From Lysobacter sp. Root76 (GTDB lineage: Bacteria > Pseudomonadota > Gammaproteobacteria > Xanthomonadales > Xanthomonadaceae): a stretch of DNA of 64,000 nt. The notes beneath the pieces are model-generated. The model searched no databases. It was not told the origin of the DNA and saw only the letters and a program-made list of their open reading frames with translations. The number at the start of each line of letters is the position of its first letter. The first letter of the stretch is position 1. The stretch lies in contig NZ_LMIK01000007.1 of the NCBI RefSeq assembly GCF_001428685.1, forward strand, positions 144,971 through 208,970, in the 5' to 3' direction. Positions 38,677 through 47,941 of this stretch are shown one piece after another. Position numbers and translations under genes: made by a program.

Positions 38677-38979
38677 ATGAAGGTCGTCTACGAAGCCGCC
38701 AATCTGATCGACGCCCACCTGGTGCGGCACGCCCTGGAAGCCGACGAAATCCCGGTCTTCCTCAAGGGCGAGGCCCTGCTGGGCGGCATGGGCGAGTTGC
38801 CCTTGTTCGGCATGGTCCAGGTCTGCGTCCCCGAGGCGGCCTGGCCGCAGGCGCGCGACATCGTCGAGCAGTTGTCCCTGGGCGAGCCCTTGCAGGCCGC
38901 GCAGGACGACGAGCCTGATCTTGATGGGACCGGCTCTGGCGAGCCCGGCCCCGACGCGATCGGCTGGCTGCCGGCCTGA
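38677..38979 (+). CDS. DUF2007-family protein
   Basis: 100-residue cytosolic protein of the DUF2007 family ('putative prokaryotic signal transducing protein'). The domain spans about 1-70, with [20 protein letters not shown] at the start and [20 protein letters not shown] at the end, followed by an acidic tail. Members have a PII-like ferredoxin fold but no proven ligand. ATG 38677 gives the full domain. It is followed by apt. Confidence 0.88.
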   Translation: MKVVYEAANLIDAHLVRHALEADEIPVFLKGEALLGGMGELPLFGMVQVCVPEAAWPQARDIVEQLSLGEPLQAAQDDEPDLDGTGSGEPGPDAIGWLPA

Positions 38980-39076
38980 GCCGGCAGGCACGGGTTCTCC
39001 CTCCATTTCCAGACGCCGCCCGGCGCGCGTGCCGCGCGGCGCCGGCTTCCCTTCGTTCTTGTTCAGCAGGACCCGC

Positions 39077-39595
39077 ATGCAATCGATTCAAGCCCTGATC
39101 CGCGATGTCGCCGATTTCCCCAAGCCCGGGATCGTGTTCCGCGACGTCACCCCGCTGCTCGCCGACGCCGGCGGCTTCGCGCGCTGCATCGACGCGCTGG
39201 CCGAGCCCTGGCAGGGCAGCCAGGTGCAGGCGGTGTGCGGGATCGAGTCGCGCGGCTTCATCTTCGGCGCGGCGCTGGCGCAGAAGCTGCACGCGGGCTT
39301 CGTGCCGCTGCGCAAGCCGGGCAAGCTGCCGCCGCCGCTGGTGTCGGTGGACTATCAGCTCGAATACGGCAGCGACCGCCTGCAGGCGCGCAGCGACGCA
39401 CTCAAGCCCGGCGAACGCACGTTGATCGTCGACGACGTGCTGGCGACGGGTGGGACCCTGGAAGCGGCGCGGACCCTGGTCGAGCGTCTGGGCGGGGAAC
39501 TGGTGGGTGCGAGCGTGTTGATCGAACTGGCGGGCCTGGGCGGTCGCGCGCGTTGGCGGGGCCCGGCGCGCCTGCATGCTTTGCTGAGTTATTGA
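39077..39595 (+). CDS. apt: adenine phosphoribosyltransferase
   Basis: Salvages adenine with PRPP to AMP. ATG 39077 gives 172 residues, the usual size, preceded by AGCAGGA; the frame upstream is a shadow. Motifs are VADFPKPGIVFRDVTPLL at the N terminus, GIESRGFIFGAALA, FVPLRKPGKLP (flexible loop) and the PRPP-binding loop LIVDDVLATGGT. A hairpin and a family 1 repeat follow the stop. Confidence 0.97.
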   Translation: MQSIQALIRDVADFPKPGIVFRDVTPLLADAGGFARCIDALAEPWQGSQVQAVCGIESRGFIFGAALAQKLHAGFVPLRKPGKLPPPLVSVDYQLEYGSDRLQARSDALKPGERTLIVDDVLATGGTLEAARTLVERLGGELVGASVLIELAGLGGRARWRGPARLHALLSY

Positions 39596-39608
39596 GTTCG
39601 CATCAACC

Positions 39609-39635
39609 GGGGCAACGCCTATCAGGCGATGCCCC
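39609..39635 (+). terminator. hairpin after apt
   Basis: A 27-base stem-loop just after the apt stop: GGGGCA pairs with TGCCCC and CGCCT with AGGCG around ATC, with one A-A mismatch. There is no T-run, so termination would be weak; it may stabilise the 3' end. Confidence 0.4.
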
Positions 39636-39650
39636 GATCTCCTGACGGCT

Positions 39651-39686
39651 CCCTCTCCCGCTAGCGGGAGAGGGTCGGGGTGAGGG
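39651..39686. repeat. REP-like element (family 1)
   Basis: Palindrome CCCTCTCCCGC/GCGGGAGAGGG with the TCGGGGTGAGGG tail, the third copy of this family. It lies between the convergent apt and PNGase A genes. Confidence 0.85.
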
Positions 39687-39716
39687 CCGCACCGATGGCG
39701 GCAACGCCCGAAGCCC

Positions 39717-41366
39717 TCAAGGCTGCCCGCAGCGGTACTTGTCCACGCTCACGAAACCGTTGCTCTGGCCGATCTCGTGGTCGTAGCAGCCCTGGCTGCC
39801 GAAACGCTGGTGACGCTGCGTGGAATGACCCACCGCGTGGCGCTGATCGCGCGGCACGCCGTAGTTCCAGCCGGCCTCGCCGTCGAAGCGATTGCGCTTG
39901 ACCTGGGCGAGCGGCGCCGCGCCCGGCGCCGGCGTCTGCAGGGCGTTGGCGTCGTCGTAGATGTTGAGCCGGGTGGTCACCCGATAGTGATCCTCGACCG
40001 GTTCGAAGCTGAGCAGGCCGTCGAAGCCGAAACTCTGCGAGTTCACCGCCACCGAGGGCAGGCCGCCGCCGATGCGGGTGACGGTCTCGGTGTCGTCCCA
40101 ATCGCCCTTGACGCCGTCATGGAACTCGCCCTCGTCCCAGTGGTGCAGATTGCGGTTGCCGACGATGCGGTCGACGTGGGTGATCACGCGGCCCTGCGAT
40201 GTCTCCAGCCAGCCGCTCGCGCGCAGGCGGTGGCCGCCGCGGGTGTCGACCTGGAAGCTGCCTGCGGACGGACTGCTGTAGGCCGGATCGTTGGCCAGCG
40301 TGCCGAGCTCGTAGCTGAGCAGGCCGCCGCGGGTGCTGGCGCGATGCGGATCGCGCCAGAACTGCAGGTTCGGTTGCAGGGTCCAGCCCGAGGCACCGTC
40401 GGGCAGGTTGGCGACGCGGAAGCGCACCTCGTGCGGGCGGCCGTCGTTGACCAGGCCGATGTAGGGCGTGAGGTCGTAGCGGATCGGTTCGATGTTGAAC
40501 GCGCGCGGCGCCGGCATCACGTACCACAGGAAGGGGTTGGACCAGCCGCCGGTGTAGATGTGCGGATAGGGCATGGCGATGCCGGCGACGCGGCCGTCGA
40601 TCAGCACTTGCACTTCGCGGTAGGGGCCGTTCTGCGCCGGGCAGGAGTAGTTGGCCTGCGGCGGCGCGGTGAAGTACCAGAACTCCTCGCAGCCGCCGCC
40701 GGAACCGGTGGCGTAGACCTCGGCGATCCAGCGCTGCGCGTTCGCGGGCAGGGTGGTGTCGCCGACCAGGTCGGCGCCGTCGCGGCGTTCGCCGGCCAGC
40801 GCTGCGACGCTGTCGGCGGCGGGGGTCGGCGGATGGCGGCGGTCGGCATTGTAGAAGGTCACGCGTGCCTTGATGTGGATCACGCCGGTGTAGGTCTCGT
40901 TGACCACGTTGCCCAGGTACATGCGCACTTCCTGCGGCGACTTGAGCAGGCTGGCGTAGGCGCTGATGTCCTTCTCGACATGCCACTGGATGCCTTCGCG
41001 CGAGGGCTCCGGCGTGCTGGTCGAGAACACCGTCATGCCGCCGATCTGCAGGTAGCCCAGGCGGTCGTACTGCACGCCCTTGACCGCGCCGTCCATCTCC
41101 AGCACGACCTTGTTCCAGGGCCCGGGGCAGGCGGCCGGCGCTGCGATCCGGCCGTAGTGCCAGTCGAAGTCGGCGAAGCTGGTGTCGAGGATCTCGACCG
41201 TGCAGCTGGCGGTCGGCGGACGCGCGACCGCGGGGTCGGCGGTGCGCGGGTCGTCCCAGTCGCTGCCGAATTCGTCGGCGGCTAGGGCCGGCGCGGCGCT
41301 CAGCAGCAGGCCGGTCGAAAACAGGGTGGAGGCGCACCAGGCGCGCAGGCTCGCGTTCGCGTGCAT
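39717..41366 (-). CDS. exported peptide-N4-asparagine amidase A-like protein (PNGase A type)
   Basis: 549-residue exported protein (signal peptide about 1-29, ending ALA) with strong resemblance to peptide-N-glycosidase A, which cleaves N-glycans from asparagine of glycoproteins and peptides. Diagnostic segments are [52 protein letters not shown] and the paired beta-domain with [15 protein letters not shown]. The chain is near full PNGase A length. It contains several Cys, consistent with secretion. The gene is single and convergent with apt. Catalytic acidic residues cannot be named with certainty. Plant or fungal glycoproteins are plausible substrates. Confidence 0.85.
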   Translation of the reverse strand: MHANASLRAWCASTLFSTGLLLSAAPALAADEFGSDWDDPRTADPAVARPPTASCTVEILDTSFADFDWHYGRIAAPAACPGPWNKVVLEMDGAVKGVQYDRLGYLQIGGMTVFSTSTPEPSREGIQWHVEKDISAYASLLKSPQEVRMYLGNVVNETYTGVIHIKARVTFYNADRRHPPTPAADSVAALAGERRDGADLVGDTTLPANAQRWIAEVYATGSGGGCEEFWYFTAPPQANYSCPAQNGPYREVQVLIDGRVAGIAMPYPHIYTGGWSNPFLWYVMPAPRAFNIEPIRYDLTPYIGLVNDGRPHEVRFRVANLPDGASGWTLQPNLQFWRDPHRASTRGGLLSYELGTLANDPAYSSPSAGSFQVDTRGGHRLRASGWLETSQGRVITHVDRIVGNRNLHHWDEGEFHDGVKGDWDDTETVTRIGGGLPSVAVNSQSFGFDGLLSFEPVEDHYRVTTRLNIYDDANALQTPAPGAAPLAQVKRNRFDGEAGWNYGVPRDQRHAVGHSTQRHQRFGSQGCYDHEIGQSNGFVSVDKYRCGQP

Positions 41367-41652
41367 ATCGGTTCGGTTCCTTCGGTGGCGGGGTGTCCGC
41401 GCTGCGGTCGCGATGCCGCGATGCGGCATCCCCCTGCGGACCGGGCGGTGCCTTGCGAGCATCCTGCTATCGCGCCTCGAGGACAGCGAACGCGGTCGCG
41501 GTTCCTGCGCCGGGCCGGCCGGCTTGCGTGCGGTGGTCGGCGGAAACCGCCTTCGCGCACGGCCGCCGCAGCCCTACCGAACTCTTGAAACAGCGGGCTG
41601 CGCGCCGCATTTCTGTGGCACGGATCTCCCCCGTCACGAGCAGGAGTCGGAC

Positions 41653-42312
41653 ATGCTGGGTATCGGCGCCAACAAACAACGTCTGCCGCAACCGCAGGAC
41701 GCGCTGCCGGGTCGCGCGGACCCGATGCCGCTGCACGACGCCCACTACGTCCACGGCCGTCCGCTGCGCGGCGGTCCCGACGCGTTCGCCGGCCTGGCCC
41801 AGGTCCAGTTCGGCATGGGCTGCTTCTGGGGCGCGGAGCGCAAGTTCTGGTCGCTGCCGGGCGTGGTCACCACCGCGGTGGGCTATTCCGGCGGCTACAC
41901 GCCCAACCCGAGCTACCGCGAAGTCTGCAGCGGCCAGACCGGCCACACCGAAGCGGTGTTGGTGGTCTATGACCCGGCCGTGGTGTCGTTCGATGCGCTG
42001 CTGCAGACCTTCTGGGAAAGCCACGACCCGACCCAGGGCATGCGCCAGGGCAACGACGTCGGCACCCAGTACCGTTCGGCGATCTATTGCAGCGACGAGG
42101 CCCAGTACCGCGCCGCCCTGGCCAGCCGCGATGCGTTCCAGGCGCGCCTGGGCGAGGCCGGCTACGGCGAGATCAGCACCGAGATCGTGTTTCCGGCGCC
42201 GACCTTCTACTACGCCGAGGACGAGCACCAGCAGTACCTGGCCAAGAACCCGATGGGCTACTGCGGGCTGGGCGGCACCGGGGTCAGCTGCCCGATCGGC
42301 GTGGGCGCCTGA
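41653..42312 (+). CDS. msrA: peptide methionine sulfoxide reductase A
   Basis: Reduces S-methionine sulfoxide in proteins. The 219-residue protein has the catalytic motif [14 protein letters not shown] (Cys near 57), [21 protein letters not shown], and C-terminal Cys residues in [13 protein letters not shown] for recycling. ATG 41653 is preceded by CAGGAG; the upstream frame is a shadow. It lacks a signal peptide and has the E. coli-like N-terminal extension. It belongs functionally to the peroxide response next door. Confidence 0.96.
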   Translation: MLGIGANKQRLPQPQDALPGRADPMPLHDAHYVHGRPLRGGPDAFAGLAQVQFGMGCFWGAERKFWSLPGVVTTAVGYSGGYTPNPSYREVCSGQTGHTEAVLVVYDPAVVSFDALLQTFWESHDPTQGMRQGNDVGTQYRSAIYCSDEAQYRAALASRDAFQARLGEAGYGEISTEIVFPAPTFYYAEDEHQQYLAKNPMGYCGLGGTGVSCPIGVGA

Positions 42313-42363
42313 GCGCCCGTCTGCGCGGACTTGCGCCGATGCGGCGCAGGCTCGGCGCCGCGC

Positions 42364-42999
42364 TCACATGCGCTTGATCGAGCACACGTAAACCACCTCG
42401 CAGGCACCGCCGCCGCTATCGCTGCGTGTGGTCGAACTGCGCCATTTCCAGCCGTCCGGCGCCTGCGCCTCGACCAGCCAACCGTCGATACGCACGCGCT
42501 CGCCTTCATGCACCGACTTCAGCGCTGCGGCGACCGCATCGTCGGCCGGGATCATGTGCATGTTGGCGCTGGAGCGCACGATCTCCTCGGGCGGCAGCGG
42601 CGGCGCGTTCTCCCAGCGATAGCGATAGAAGCGGCCGCCCTGGCTGATCGACAGCCGCGACAGCACCGCGTCGTCGCGCATGCGACCCCAGCCCAGGGCC
42701 AGGTCGGTCGGCGACAGCTCGGCCTCGCGGCCGCTGCGGTAGTCCTCGCGCCCCAGCACGCGCGCGTCGACGCTGAAGCCCGCCAGCGGCGTCAGGGTCG
42801 CGGCCTGCAAGCGGAACGGCGCCAGCGACGAAGGCGCGGAGGTCTGCAGCGGTTCGTTTCCGGACGCCACCGACGGCGGCAGCTGGCAACGGTTGCTCGC
42901 GCCCTCGGCGGCGGCCGGCGCGGCGCCGTGCGGCGACGCGGTCCACCAGCCGATCGCGCCCACGACGGCCAGCAACACCAGCCATCCACGCAGGCTCAT
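42364..42999 (-). CDS. membrane-anchored protein of unknown function, in operon with oxyR
   Basis: 211-residue protein with an N-terminal membrane helix (about 5-23) and a C-terminal periplasmic domain (about 60-211) rich in beta-structure; Cys occurs near 43 and in the GGACEVVYVCSIKRM end. No family was recognised. The start ATG overlaps the oxyR stop by 4 bp (ATGA), so it is translated with oxyR. In Xanthomonas an orfX follows oxyR in a similar position, but homology was not established here. Confidence 0.8.
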   Translation of the reverse strand: MSLRGWLVLLAVVGAIGWWTASPHGAAPAAAEGASNRCQLPPSVASGNEPLQTSAPSSLAPFRLQAATLTPLAGFSVDARVLGREDYRSGREAELSPTDLALGWGRMRDDAVLSRLSISQGGRFYRYRWENAPPLPPEEIVRSSANMHMIPADDAVAAALKSVHEGERVRIDGWLVEAQAPDGWKWRSSTTRSDSGGGACEVVYVCSIKRM

Positions 43000-43946
43000 G
43001 CGCGTTCTCCGCGCCGGCGCGGCTTCGGCGGCGCCGGCGGTCTGGGCGGTTGCAGCAGCGCCTGCGGCAGCTTGCGCAGTTCCACCGCCAGTTCGCTGAG
43101 GAAGTCCGACATCGCCGAACTGCGCCGCCACAGCATGCCGATCTGGCGGTGCGGCGCTTCGCCGTTGAAACGCAGCAGGTGGATGTCGGGCGAGGGCGGC
43201 ACCGGCGGCTGCACCGCCAGCATCGGCAGCAAGGTGATGCCGACGCCCGCGGCGACCATCTGGCGCAGCGTTTCCAGGCTGGTCGCGCGGAAACCGTCGC
43301 GCTCGTCCGCGCCGGACAGGCGACAGACGTCGAGCGCCTGTTCGCGCAGGCAATGGCCTTCTTCGAGCAACAGCAGGTGCTGGTCGTCGAGATCGTGCAG
43401 GTCGAGCGAATCGCGCCCGGCCATCGCGTGCTGCTGCGGCACGGCCAGCAGGAAGGGTTCGTCGAACAGGGGCTCGACGTGCAACTGGTCGTCGTGGATC
43501 GGCAGCGCGAGCAGGCCGGCGTCGAGGCGACCGTCGCGCAGGCGCGCCAGGATCTGATCGGTCTTTTCCTCCACCAGCAGCAGCTCCAGGCGCGGGAAGC
43601 GCTTGCGCAGGCCCGGCACCACGTGCGGCAGCAGGTAGGGGCCGAGGGTCGGGAACAGGCCCAGGCGCACGGTGCCGGCTTCCGGGTCCTGGCTGCGGCG
43701 CGCGATCTCGCTCATCTGCTCGACGTCGGCGATGACCTTGCGCGCGCGATCGGCGATGTCGCGGCCGACCGGGGTCAGCATCACCCGCCGCGGCGCGCGC
43801 TCGACCAGGGACACGCCCAGCTCGTCTTCGAGCTTCTTGATCTGGGTCGACAGGGTCGGCTGGCTGACGAAGCTGGCGGCGGCGGCGCGGCCGAAGTGCT
43901 TGTGATCGGCGAGCGCGACCAGATATTTGAGATCACGGAGATTCAT
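42996..43946 (-). CDS. oxyR: hydrogen-peroxide-sensing LysR-type regulator OxyR
   Basis: LysR-family activator that senses peroxide through a reversible disulfide. The N-terminal winged helix-turn-helix (LKYLVALADHKHFGRAAAAS then FVSQPTLSTQIKKLEDELG) precedes the sensor domain. The redox pair is at Cys199 and Cys208 in LLEEGHCLREQALDVCRL, the same numbering as in E. coli OxyR. The 316-residue length is normal, with a Pro/Arg-rich tail. It is divergent from ahpC and shares the 181-bp control region holding a likely OxyR site. Confidence 0.96.
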   Translation of the reverse strand: MNLRDLKYLVALADHKHFGRAAAASFVSQPTLSTQIKKLEDELGVSLVERAPRRVMLTPVGRDIADRARKVIADVEQMSEIARRSQDPEAGTVRLGLFPTLGPYLLPHVVPGLRKRFPRLELLLVEEKTDQILARLRDGRLDAGLLALPIHDDQLHVEPLFDEPFLLAVPQQHAMAGRDSLDLHDLDDQHLLLLEEGHCLREQALDVCRLSGADERDGFRATSLETLRQMVAAGVGITLLPMLAVQPPVPPSPDIHLLRFNGEAPHRQIGMLWRRSSAMSDFLSELAVELRKLPQALLQPPRPPAPPKPRRRGERA

Positions 43947-43984
43947 GGCGCGACACCGGGCTTAAAGGTTCAGAACGAATGTTC

Positions 43985-44021
43985 ATTGAGGTAGGCTATC
44001 GCCATCATAGGAACAATTCAT
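43985..44021. promoter_or_regulatory. predicted OxyR binding site between oxyR and ahpC
   Basis: Four tetranucleotides at 11-base spacing match the OxyR ATAG-N7-CTAT-N7-ATAG-N7-CTAT pattern: ATTG (43985-43988), CTAT (43996-43999), ATAG (44007-44010) and TCAT (44018-44021). The inner two are perfect and the outer two partial. Its place between the divergent oxyR and ahpC genes supports the reading. Confidence 0.7.
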
Positions 44022-44127
44022 TTCTGTAATCAAATGCTGTCCTGCAACATAGCGTCATCGGATGCGGTCCGCGGCATCCAACCCCCTTTGCTACCCCTTC
44101 CCATCCGTTAATCAAGGAGTTGTCCGC

Positions 44128-44667
44128 ATGCTTTCCATCGGCGAAAAGTTCCCGAAATTCAAGGTCAAGGCCACCGTCGGCATCGAGAGCCTCGACAGCG
44201 CCTTTGCCGACATCGACAACGACACCTACAAGGGCAAGTGGCTGCTGGTGTTCTTCTATCCGAAGGACTTCACCTTCGTCTGCCCGACCGAGATCAAGGG
44301 CTTCGGCGACCTGAATCAGCAGTTCCTGGACCGTGATTGCCAGGTGCTGGCCGCTTCCACCGACAGCGAGTTCGTGCACCTGGCGTGGCGCAAGGACCAC
44401 AAGGACCTGCGCGACCTGCCGTTCCCCATGCTGGCCGACATCAAGAAGGACCTGACCTCGGCGCTGGGCATCCTCAGCGAAGACGGCGTGGCCCAGCGCG
44501 CGACCTTCCTGGTCGATCCGGAAGGCATCATCCGCTTCGTCTACGTCACCGACGGTTCGGTCGGCCGCAACCCGCAGGAAGTCCTGCGCGTGCTCGACGC
44601 GCTGCAGACCGACGAACTGTGCCCCTGCAACTGGAACTCGGGCGACAACACGCTGAAGGTCGCCTGA
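44128..44667 (+). CDS. ahpC: alkyl hydroperoxide reductase / peroxiredoxin AhpC
   Basis: 2-Cys peroxiredoxin that reduces hydrogen peroxide, organic peroxides and peroxynitrite, 179 residues. The peroxidatic Cys52 is in FTFVCPTEIKGF and the resolving Cys is in the C-terminal ELCPCNW (165 or 167). AAGGAG (44114-44119) precedes ATG 44128. No ahpF follows; ahpD lies downstream, so reduction may use a disulfide route other than AhpF. A strong terminator follows the gene, and expression is probably OxyR-controlled. Confidence 0.96.
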   Translation: MLSIGEKFPKFKVKATVGIESLDSAFADIDNDTYKGKWLLVFFYPKDFTFVCPTEIKGFGDLNQQFLDRDCQVLAASTDSEFVHLAWRKDHKDLRDLPFPMLADIKKDLTSALGILSEDGVAQRATFLVDPEGIIRFVYVTDGSVGRNPQEVLRVLDALQTDELCPCNWNSGDNTLKVA

Positions 44668-45037
44668 TCCGTCAGTCGGATCGGTAAGCCAGGCCGCGGA
44701 TCTCCGTGGGTCGCGGCCGGCTGCGAACCCAGCGTCTACGTCCGGTTTCACCTGCGCCGCCCGCCACGCGGTCGGCGCAGATCTTTTCAGGCACGCCCCG
44801 CACGTGGGCCGGCTTCATCCCCGGCTCTCCCCTCCCTCCCGTGCGGGATGCCCGCAGCCGGGGTTCGCCCCGGCTGTTTTTATCGCAGCGCCGCAGCGCG
44901 CAGGCCGCGTTTCGCGGCGCCACGACCGTTACGCCGCCGCAAGGCGTCCGCCAGCCGCAGGCCCCGCGCCGCACGCCAGCCAGCGCCGCCGCCGCGCAAC
45001 GGTTTCCCTCGTCCATGCAGTACCCAGGAGTACCCCG
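44668..45037. other. 370-bp spacer between ahpC and ahpD
   Basis: Contains the ahpC terminator (44856-44881). The remainder shows no supported gene on either strand. The stretch after the terminator must hold the ahpD promoter, but no convincing -35/-10 pair was identified. Confidence 0.6.
44856..44881 (+). terminator. intrinsic terminator of ahpC
   Basis: An 8-bp GC-rich stem AGCCGGGG/CCCCGGCT with a TTCG tetraloop is followed at once by GTTTTTAT. It separates ahpC from ahpD. Confidence 0.88.
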
Positions 45038-45571
45038 ATGAGCCTTTCCGATCTTCGCAACTCGCTGCCCGACTACGCCAAGGACCTCAAGCTCAATCTC
45101 GACAGCGTGTTGAGCGAGCCCGGTGCGCAGGGCCTGGACGGCAAGCAGATCCGCGCCATCGCCCTGGCTTCGGCGATCGCCTCGCGCTACAAGCCGCTGG
45201 TCGCCGCGATCGAAGCCTTCGCCGCCGAGCAGCTGTCGGCCGAAGAGCTCGACGGCGCCCGCGCCGCGGCCGCGATCATGGCGATGAACAACATCTACTA
45301 CCGCGCCACCCACCTGATCCAGAACGAGGAGTACGGCCAGTTGCGCGCCGGTCTGCGCATGAACGTCATGGCCAACCCGGGCATCGACAAGATGTCGTTC
45401 GAACTGGCGTCGCTGGCGGTGTCGGCGATCAACGGCTGCGGCGCCTGCATGGACTCGCACGAGCGCGTGCTGCGTAAGCACGAAATCAGTGCGCAAGCTG
45501 TGCAAAGTTCGTTGAAGATCAGTGCCGTGGTCCACGCCGTGGCGGTGACTCTGGAGCAGAGCGCGGCCTGA
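45038..45571 (+). CDS. ahpD: alkyl hydroperoxide reductase AhpD family protein
   Basis: AhpD/CMD-family protein, 177 residues. The redox CXXC is NGCGACMDSHE with Cys134 and Cys137, followed by His141, and an upstream Glu122 in SFELASLAVSA acts as a proton relay in family members. In Mycobacterium AhpD reduces AhpC through a lipoyl pathway; a similar partner role to the upstream AhpC is inferred. AGGAG precedes the ATG. It has its own terminator at 45623. Confidence 0.93.
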   Translation: MSLSDLRNSLPDYAKDLKLNLDSVLSEPGAQGLDGKQIRAIALASAIASRYKPLVAAIEAFAAEQLSAEELDGARAAAAIMAMNNIYYRATHLIQNEEYGQLRAGLRMNVMANPGIDKMSFELASLAVSAINGCGACMDSHERVLRKHEISAQAVQSSLKISAVVHAVAVTLEQSAA

Positions 45572-45622
45572 TCGGCGCCGGCGCGTACGGCCCCGAACGG
45601 TCGCGCGCGCGGCGGTATTCCC

Positions 45623-45653
45623 GACGGCCGGCCCTGCGCCGGCCGTCGTTTTT
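45623..45653 (+). terminator. intrinsic terminator of ahpD
   Basis: A perfect 9-bp stem GACGGCCGG/CCGGCCGTC with a 7-base loop, followed by GTTTTT. Confidence 0.9.
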
Positions 45654-45757
45654 GCGCCGGCGGATGCGGGCGGCGGCCCGCGCTCGCGTAGGATGTGCGG
45701 CTGAATTCGCCGGGCGCGGAGCGCCTGGCGCAGGGCCGCCCGGAAAGGACACCGCCG

Positions 45758-46588
45758 ATGAACCGCATCGATCTGCTGCTGCGCGAAGCCAGGACCCGTC
45801 TCGACGACGGCGCCGAGGCCGAGCTGCTGCTCGCGCATGCGCTGGGGCAGCCGCGCAGCTGGCTGTTCGCGCACGGCGACGACGTGATCGCCGAAGACCT
45901 GGCGCGCCGCTACCGCACTTTGATCGCGCGCCGCGCCGACGGCGAGCCGGTCGCGTATCTGCTGGGCCAGCGCGGCTTCTGGAGCTTCGACCTGCGCGTC
46001 ACCCCCGCGACCCTGATCCCGCGCCCGGAAACCGAATTGCTGGTCGAACTGGCCCTGGCGCGGCTGTCCGCGGGCCGGGTCGCGCGCATCGCCGACCTCG
46101 GCACCGGCAGCGGCGCGATCGCGCTGGCGCTGGCGCGCGAACGCCCGGCCGCGCGCGTGATCGCCACCGACGCCAGCGACGCGGCGCTCGGCGTGGCCGC
46201 CGACAACGCGCTGGCGCTGGCGCTGGGCAACGTCGAGTTCCGCAACGGCGACTGGTACGCGCCGCTGGAAGGCGAGCGCTACGACCTGATCGTCAGCAAC
46301 CCGCCCTACATCTCCGAAGACGACGCCCACCTCGAGCAGGGCGACCTGCGCCACGAGCCGCGCACCGCCCTGGCCTCGGGCGCCGACGGCCTGGACGCGA
46401 TCCGCGCGCTCGCCGCCGGCGCGCTCGCGCACCTGCAGCGCGGCGGTTGGTTGCTGATCGAGCACGGCTGGCAGCAAGGCATGGCGGTGCGCGGCCTGCT
46501 GCGCGACGCCGGCCTGGTCGAAGTGGCGACCGAGCGCGACCTCGAAGGCCGCGATCGCGTGACCCTGGGGCGCGCGCCGGCCGACTAG
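45758..46588 (+). CDS. prmC: peptide chain release factor N5-glutamine methyltransferase
   Basis: Methylates the GGQ glutamine of release factors RF1 and RF2. The 276-residue protein has an N-terminal helical domain, the SAM motif [16 protein letters not shown] (near 110) and the catalytic [11 protein letters not shown] (near 185). ATG 45758 is preceded by GGAAAGGA; an earlier in-frame ATG at 45695 lies in the spacer. prfA and the usual hemA neighbour are absent here. Confidence 0.95.
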   Translation: MNRIDLLLREARTRLDDGAEAELLLAHALGQPRSWLFAHGDDVIAEDLARRYRTLIARRADGEPVAYLLGQRGFWSFDLRVTPATLIPRPETELLVELALARLSAGRVARIADLGTGSGAIALALARERPAARVIATDASDAALGVAADNALALALGNVEFRNGDWYAPLEGERYDLIVSNPPYISEDDAHLEQGDLRHEPRTALASGADGLDAIRALAAGALAHLQRGGWLLIEHGWQQGMAVRGLLRDAGLVEVATERDLEGRDRVTLGRAPAD

Positions 46589-46733
46589 CGGCCGCGTCCG
46601 CGTCCGCCGCATCGCATCGCGGCGATATTCCCCGTTCGTTTCGGCGCCGACGCGCCGCACGGCCGCGGTCCGCGGCTTCGCCCGCGCGCCGCGCCTCGGT
46701 AGACTCGGCGCATTCCGTCAGCGAGATTCCGCG

Positions 46734-47681
46734 ATGCGCACGCTCTATCCCGAGATCGAACCCTACGAGACCGGCACGCTCCGGGTCGACGACCGCCACA
46801 CTCTCTATTACGAACAGTGCGGCAACCCCAAGGGCAAGCCGGTGGTGCTGCTGCACGGCGGCCCCGGCGCCGGCTGCAGCCCGAAGATGCGCCGCTTCCA
46901 CGACCCGGCCAAGTACCGCGTCGTCCTGTTCGACCAGCGCGGCAGCGGCCGTTCGACGCCGCACGCGGACCTGGTCGACAACGGCACCTGGGAACTGGTC
47001 GCCGACATCGAGCGCCTGCGCACGCAGTTGGGCATCGAACGCTGGCAGGTGTTCGGCGGTTCCTGGGGTTCGACCCTGGCCCTGGCCTACGCCCAGACCC
47101 ACCCGCAGCGCGTGACCGAGCTGGTGCTGCGCGGCATCTTCATGCTGCGGCGCTGGGAGCTGGAATGGTTCTACCAGGAAGGCGCCTCGCGCCTGTTCCC
47201 GGATGCGTGGCAGCACTACCTGGCGGCGATCCCGCCGGTCGAACGCCACGACCTGATCAGCGCCTACCACCGTCGCCTCACCAGCGACGACGAGTCCGTG
47301 CGCCTGGCCGCCGCGCGCGCCTGGAGCGTCTGGGAGGGCGCGACCAGCTTCCTGCACGTGGACGAGGATTTCGTCAGCGGCCACGAGGACGCCGCGTTCG
47401 CGCTGGCGTTCGCGCGCATCGAGAACCATTACTTCGTCAACGGCGGCTTCTTCGAGGTCGAGGACCAGCTGCTGCGCGACGCCCACCGCCTGGCCGGCAT
47501 CCCGGGCACCATCGTCCACGGCCGCTACGACGTGGTCTGCCCGCTGCAGAACGCCTGGGACCTCAAGCAGGTCTGGCCCGCGGCCGAACTGAGCATCACC
47601 CCGGCTTCCGGCCACTCCGCCTTCGAGCCCGAGAACGTCGACGCCCTGGTGCGCGCGACCGACCGCTACGCCGTCGCCTGA
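46734..47681 (+). CDS. pip: proline iminopeptidase
   Basis: Alpha/beta-hydrolase (S33) that removes N-terminal proline from peptides, 315 residues. It has the oxyanion region LLHGGPGAGC, the nucleophile elbow FGGSWGSTLALAY, the Asp in VHGRYDVVCP and the His in ITPASGHSAFEPE. The family-typical DQRGSGRSTPHA is also visible. It is cytosolic, with no signal peptide, and is followed by a strong terminator. Confidence 0.96.
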   Translation: MRTLYPEIEPYETGTLRVDDRHTLYYEQCGNPKGKPVVLLHGGPGAGCSPKMRRFHDPAKYRVVLFDQRGSGRSTPHADLVDNGTWELVADIERLRTQLGIERWQVFGGSWGSTLALAYAQTHPQRVTELVLRGIFMLRRWELEWFYQEGASRLFPDAWQHYLAAIPPVERHDLISAYHRRLTSDDESVRLAAARAWSVWEGATSFLHVDEDFVSGHEDAAFALAFARIENHYFVNGGFFEVEDQLLRDAHRLAGIPGTIVHGRYDVVCPLQNAWDLKQVWPAAELSITPASGHSAFEPENVDALVRATDRYAVA

Positions 47682-47707
47682 CGCGGCTGCGGCGACCGCG
47701 CCGTACG

Positions 47708-47740
47708 ACGGCCGGCAGCTCGCAGCTGCCGGCCGTTTTT
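47708..47740 (+). terminator. intrinsic terminator of proline iminopeptidase gene
   Basis: A perfect 13-bp stem ACGGCCGGCAGCT/AGCTGCCGGCCGT with a CGC loop is followed by TTTTG and a further T-rich stretch. Confidence 0.92.
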
Positions 47741-47941
47741 GTTTTCGTTTCGGTATCGCCGCAAGCGCGGCTAGCGTCGCTTCGGCAGCGTGGGCACGTG
47801 GGCACGTTCTCTATGCGAAAGGCGTGTGCGGCGTGCTTGCAGGCTCCGACGTCGGCGCCGCATGCGTCCAACGTGCTGCGGCGCCGGAGTGCGGCTGCGA
47901 ACTCGAACGGCCCGCCGGTGCAAACGGCCGGCGGTCCCGCC

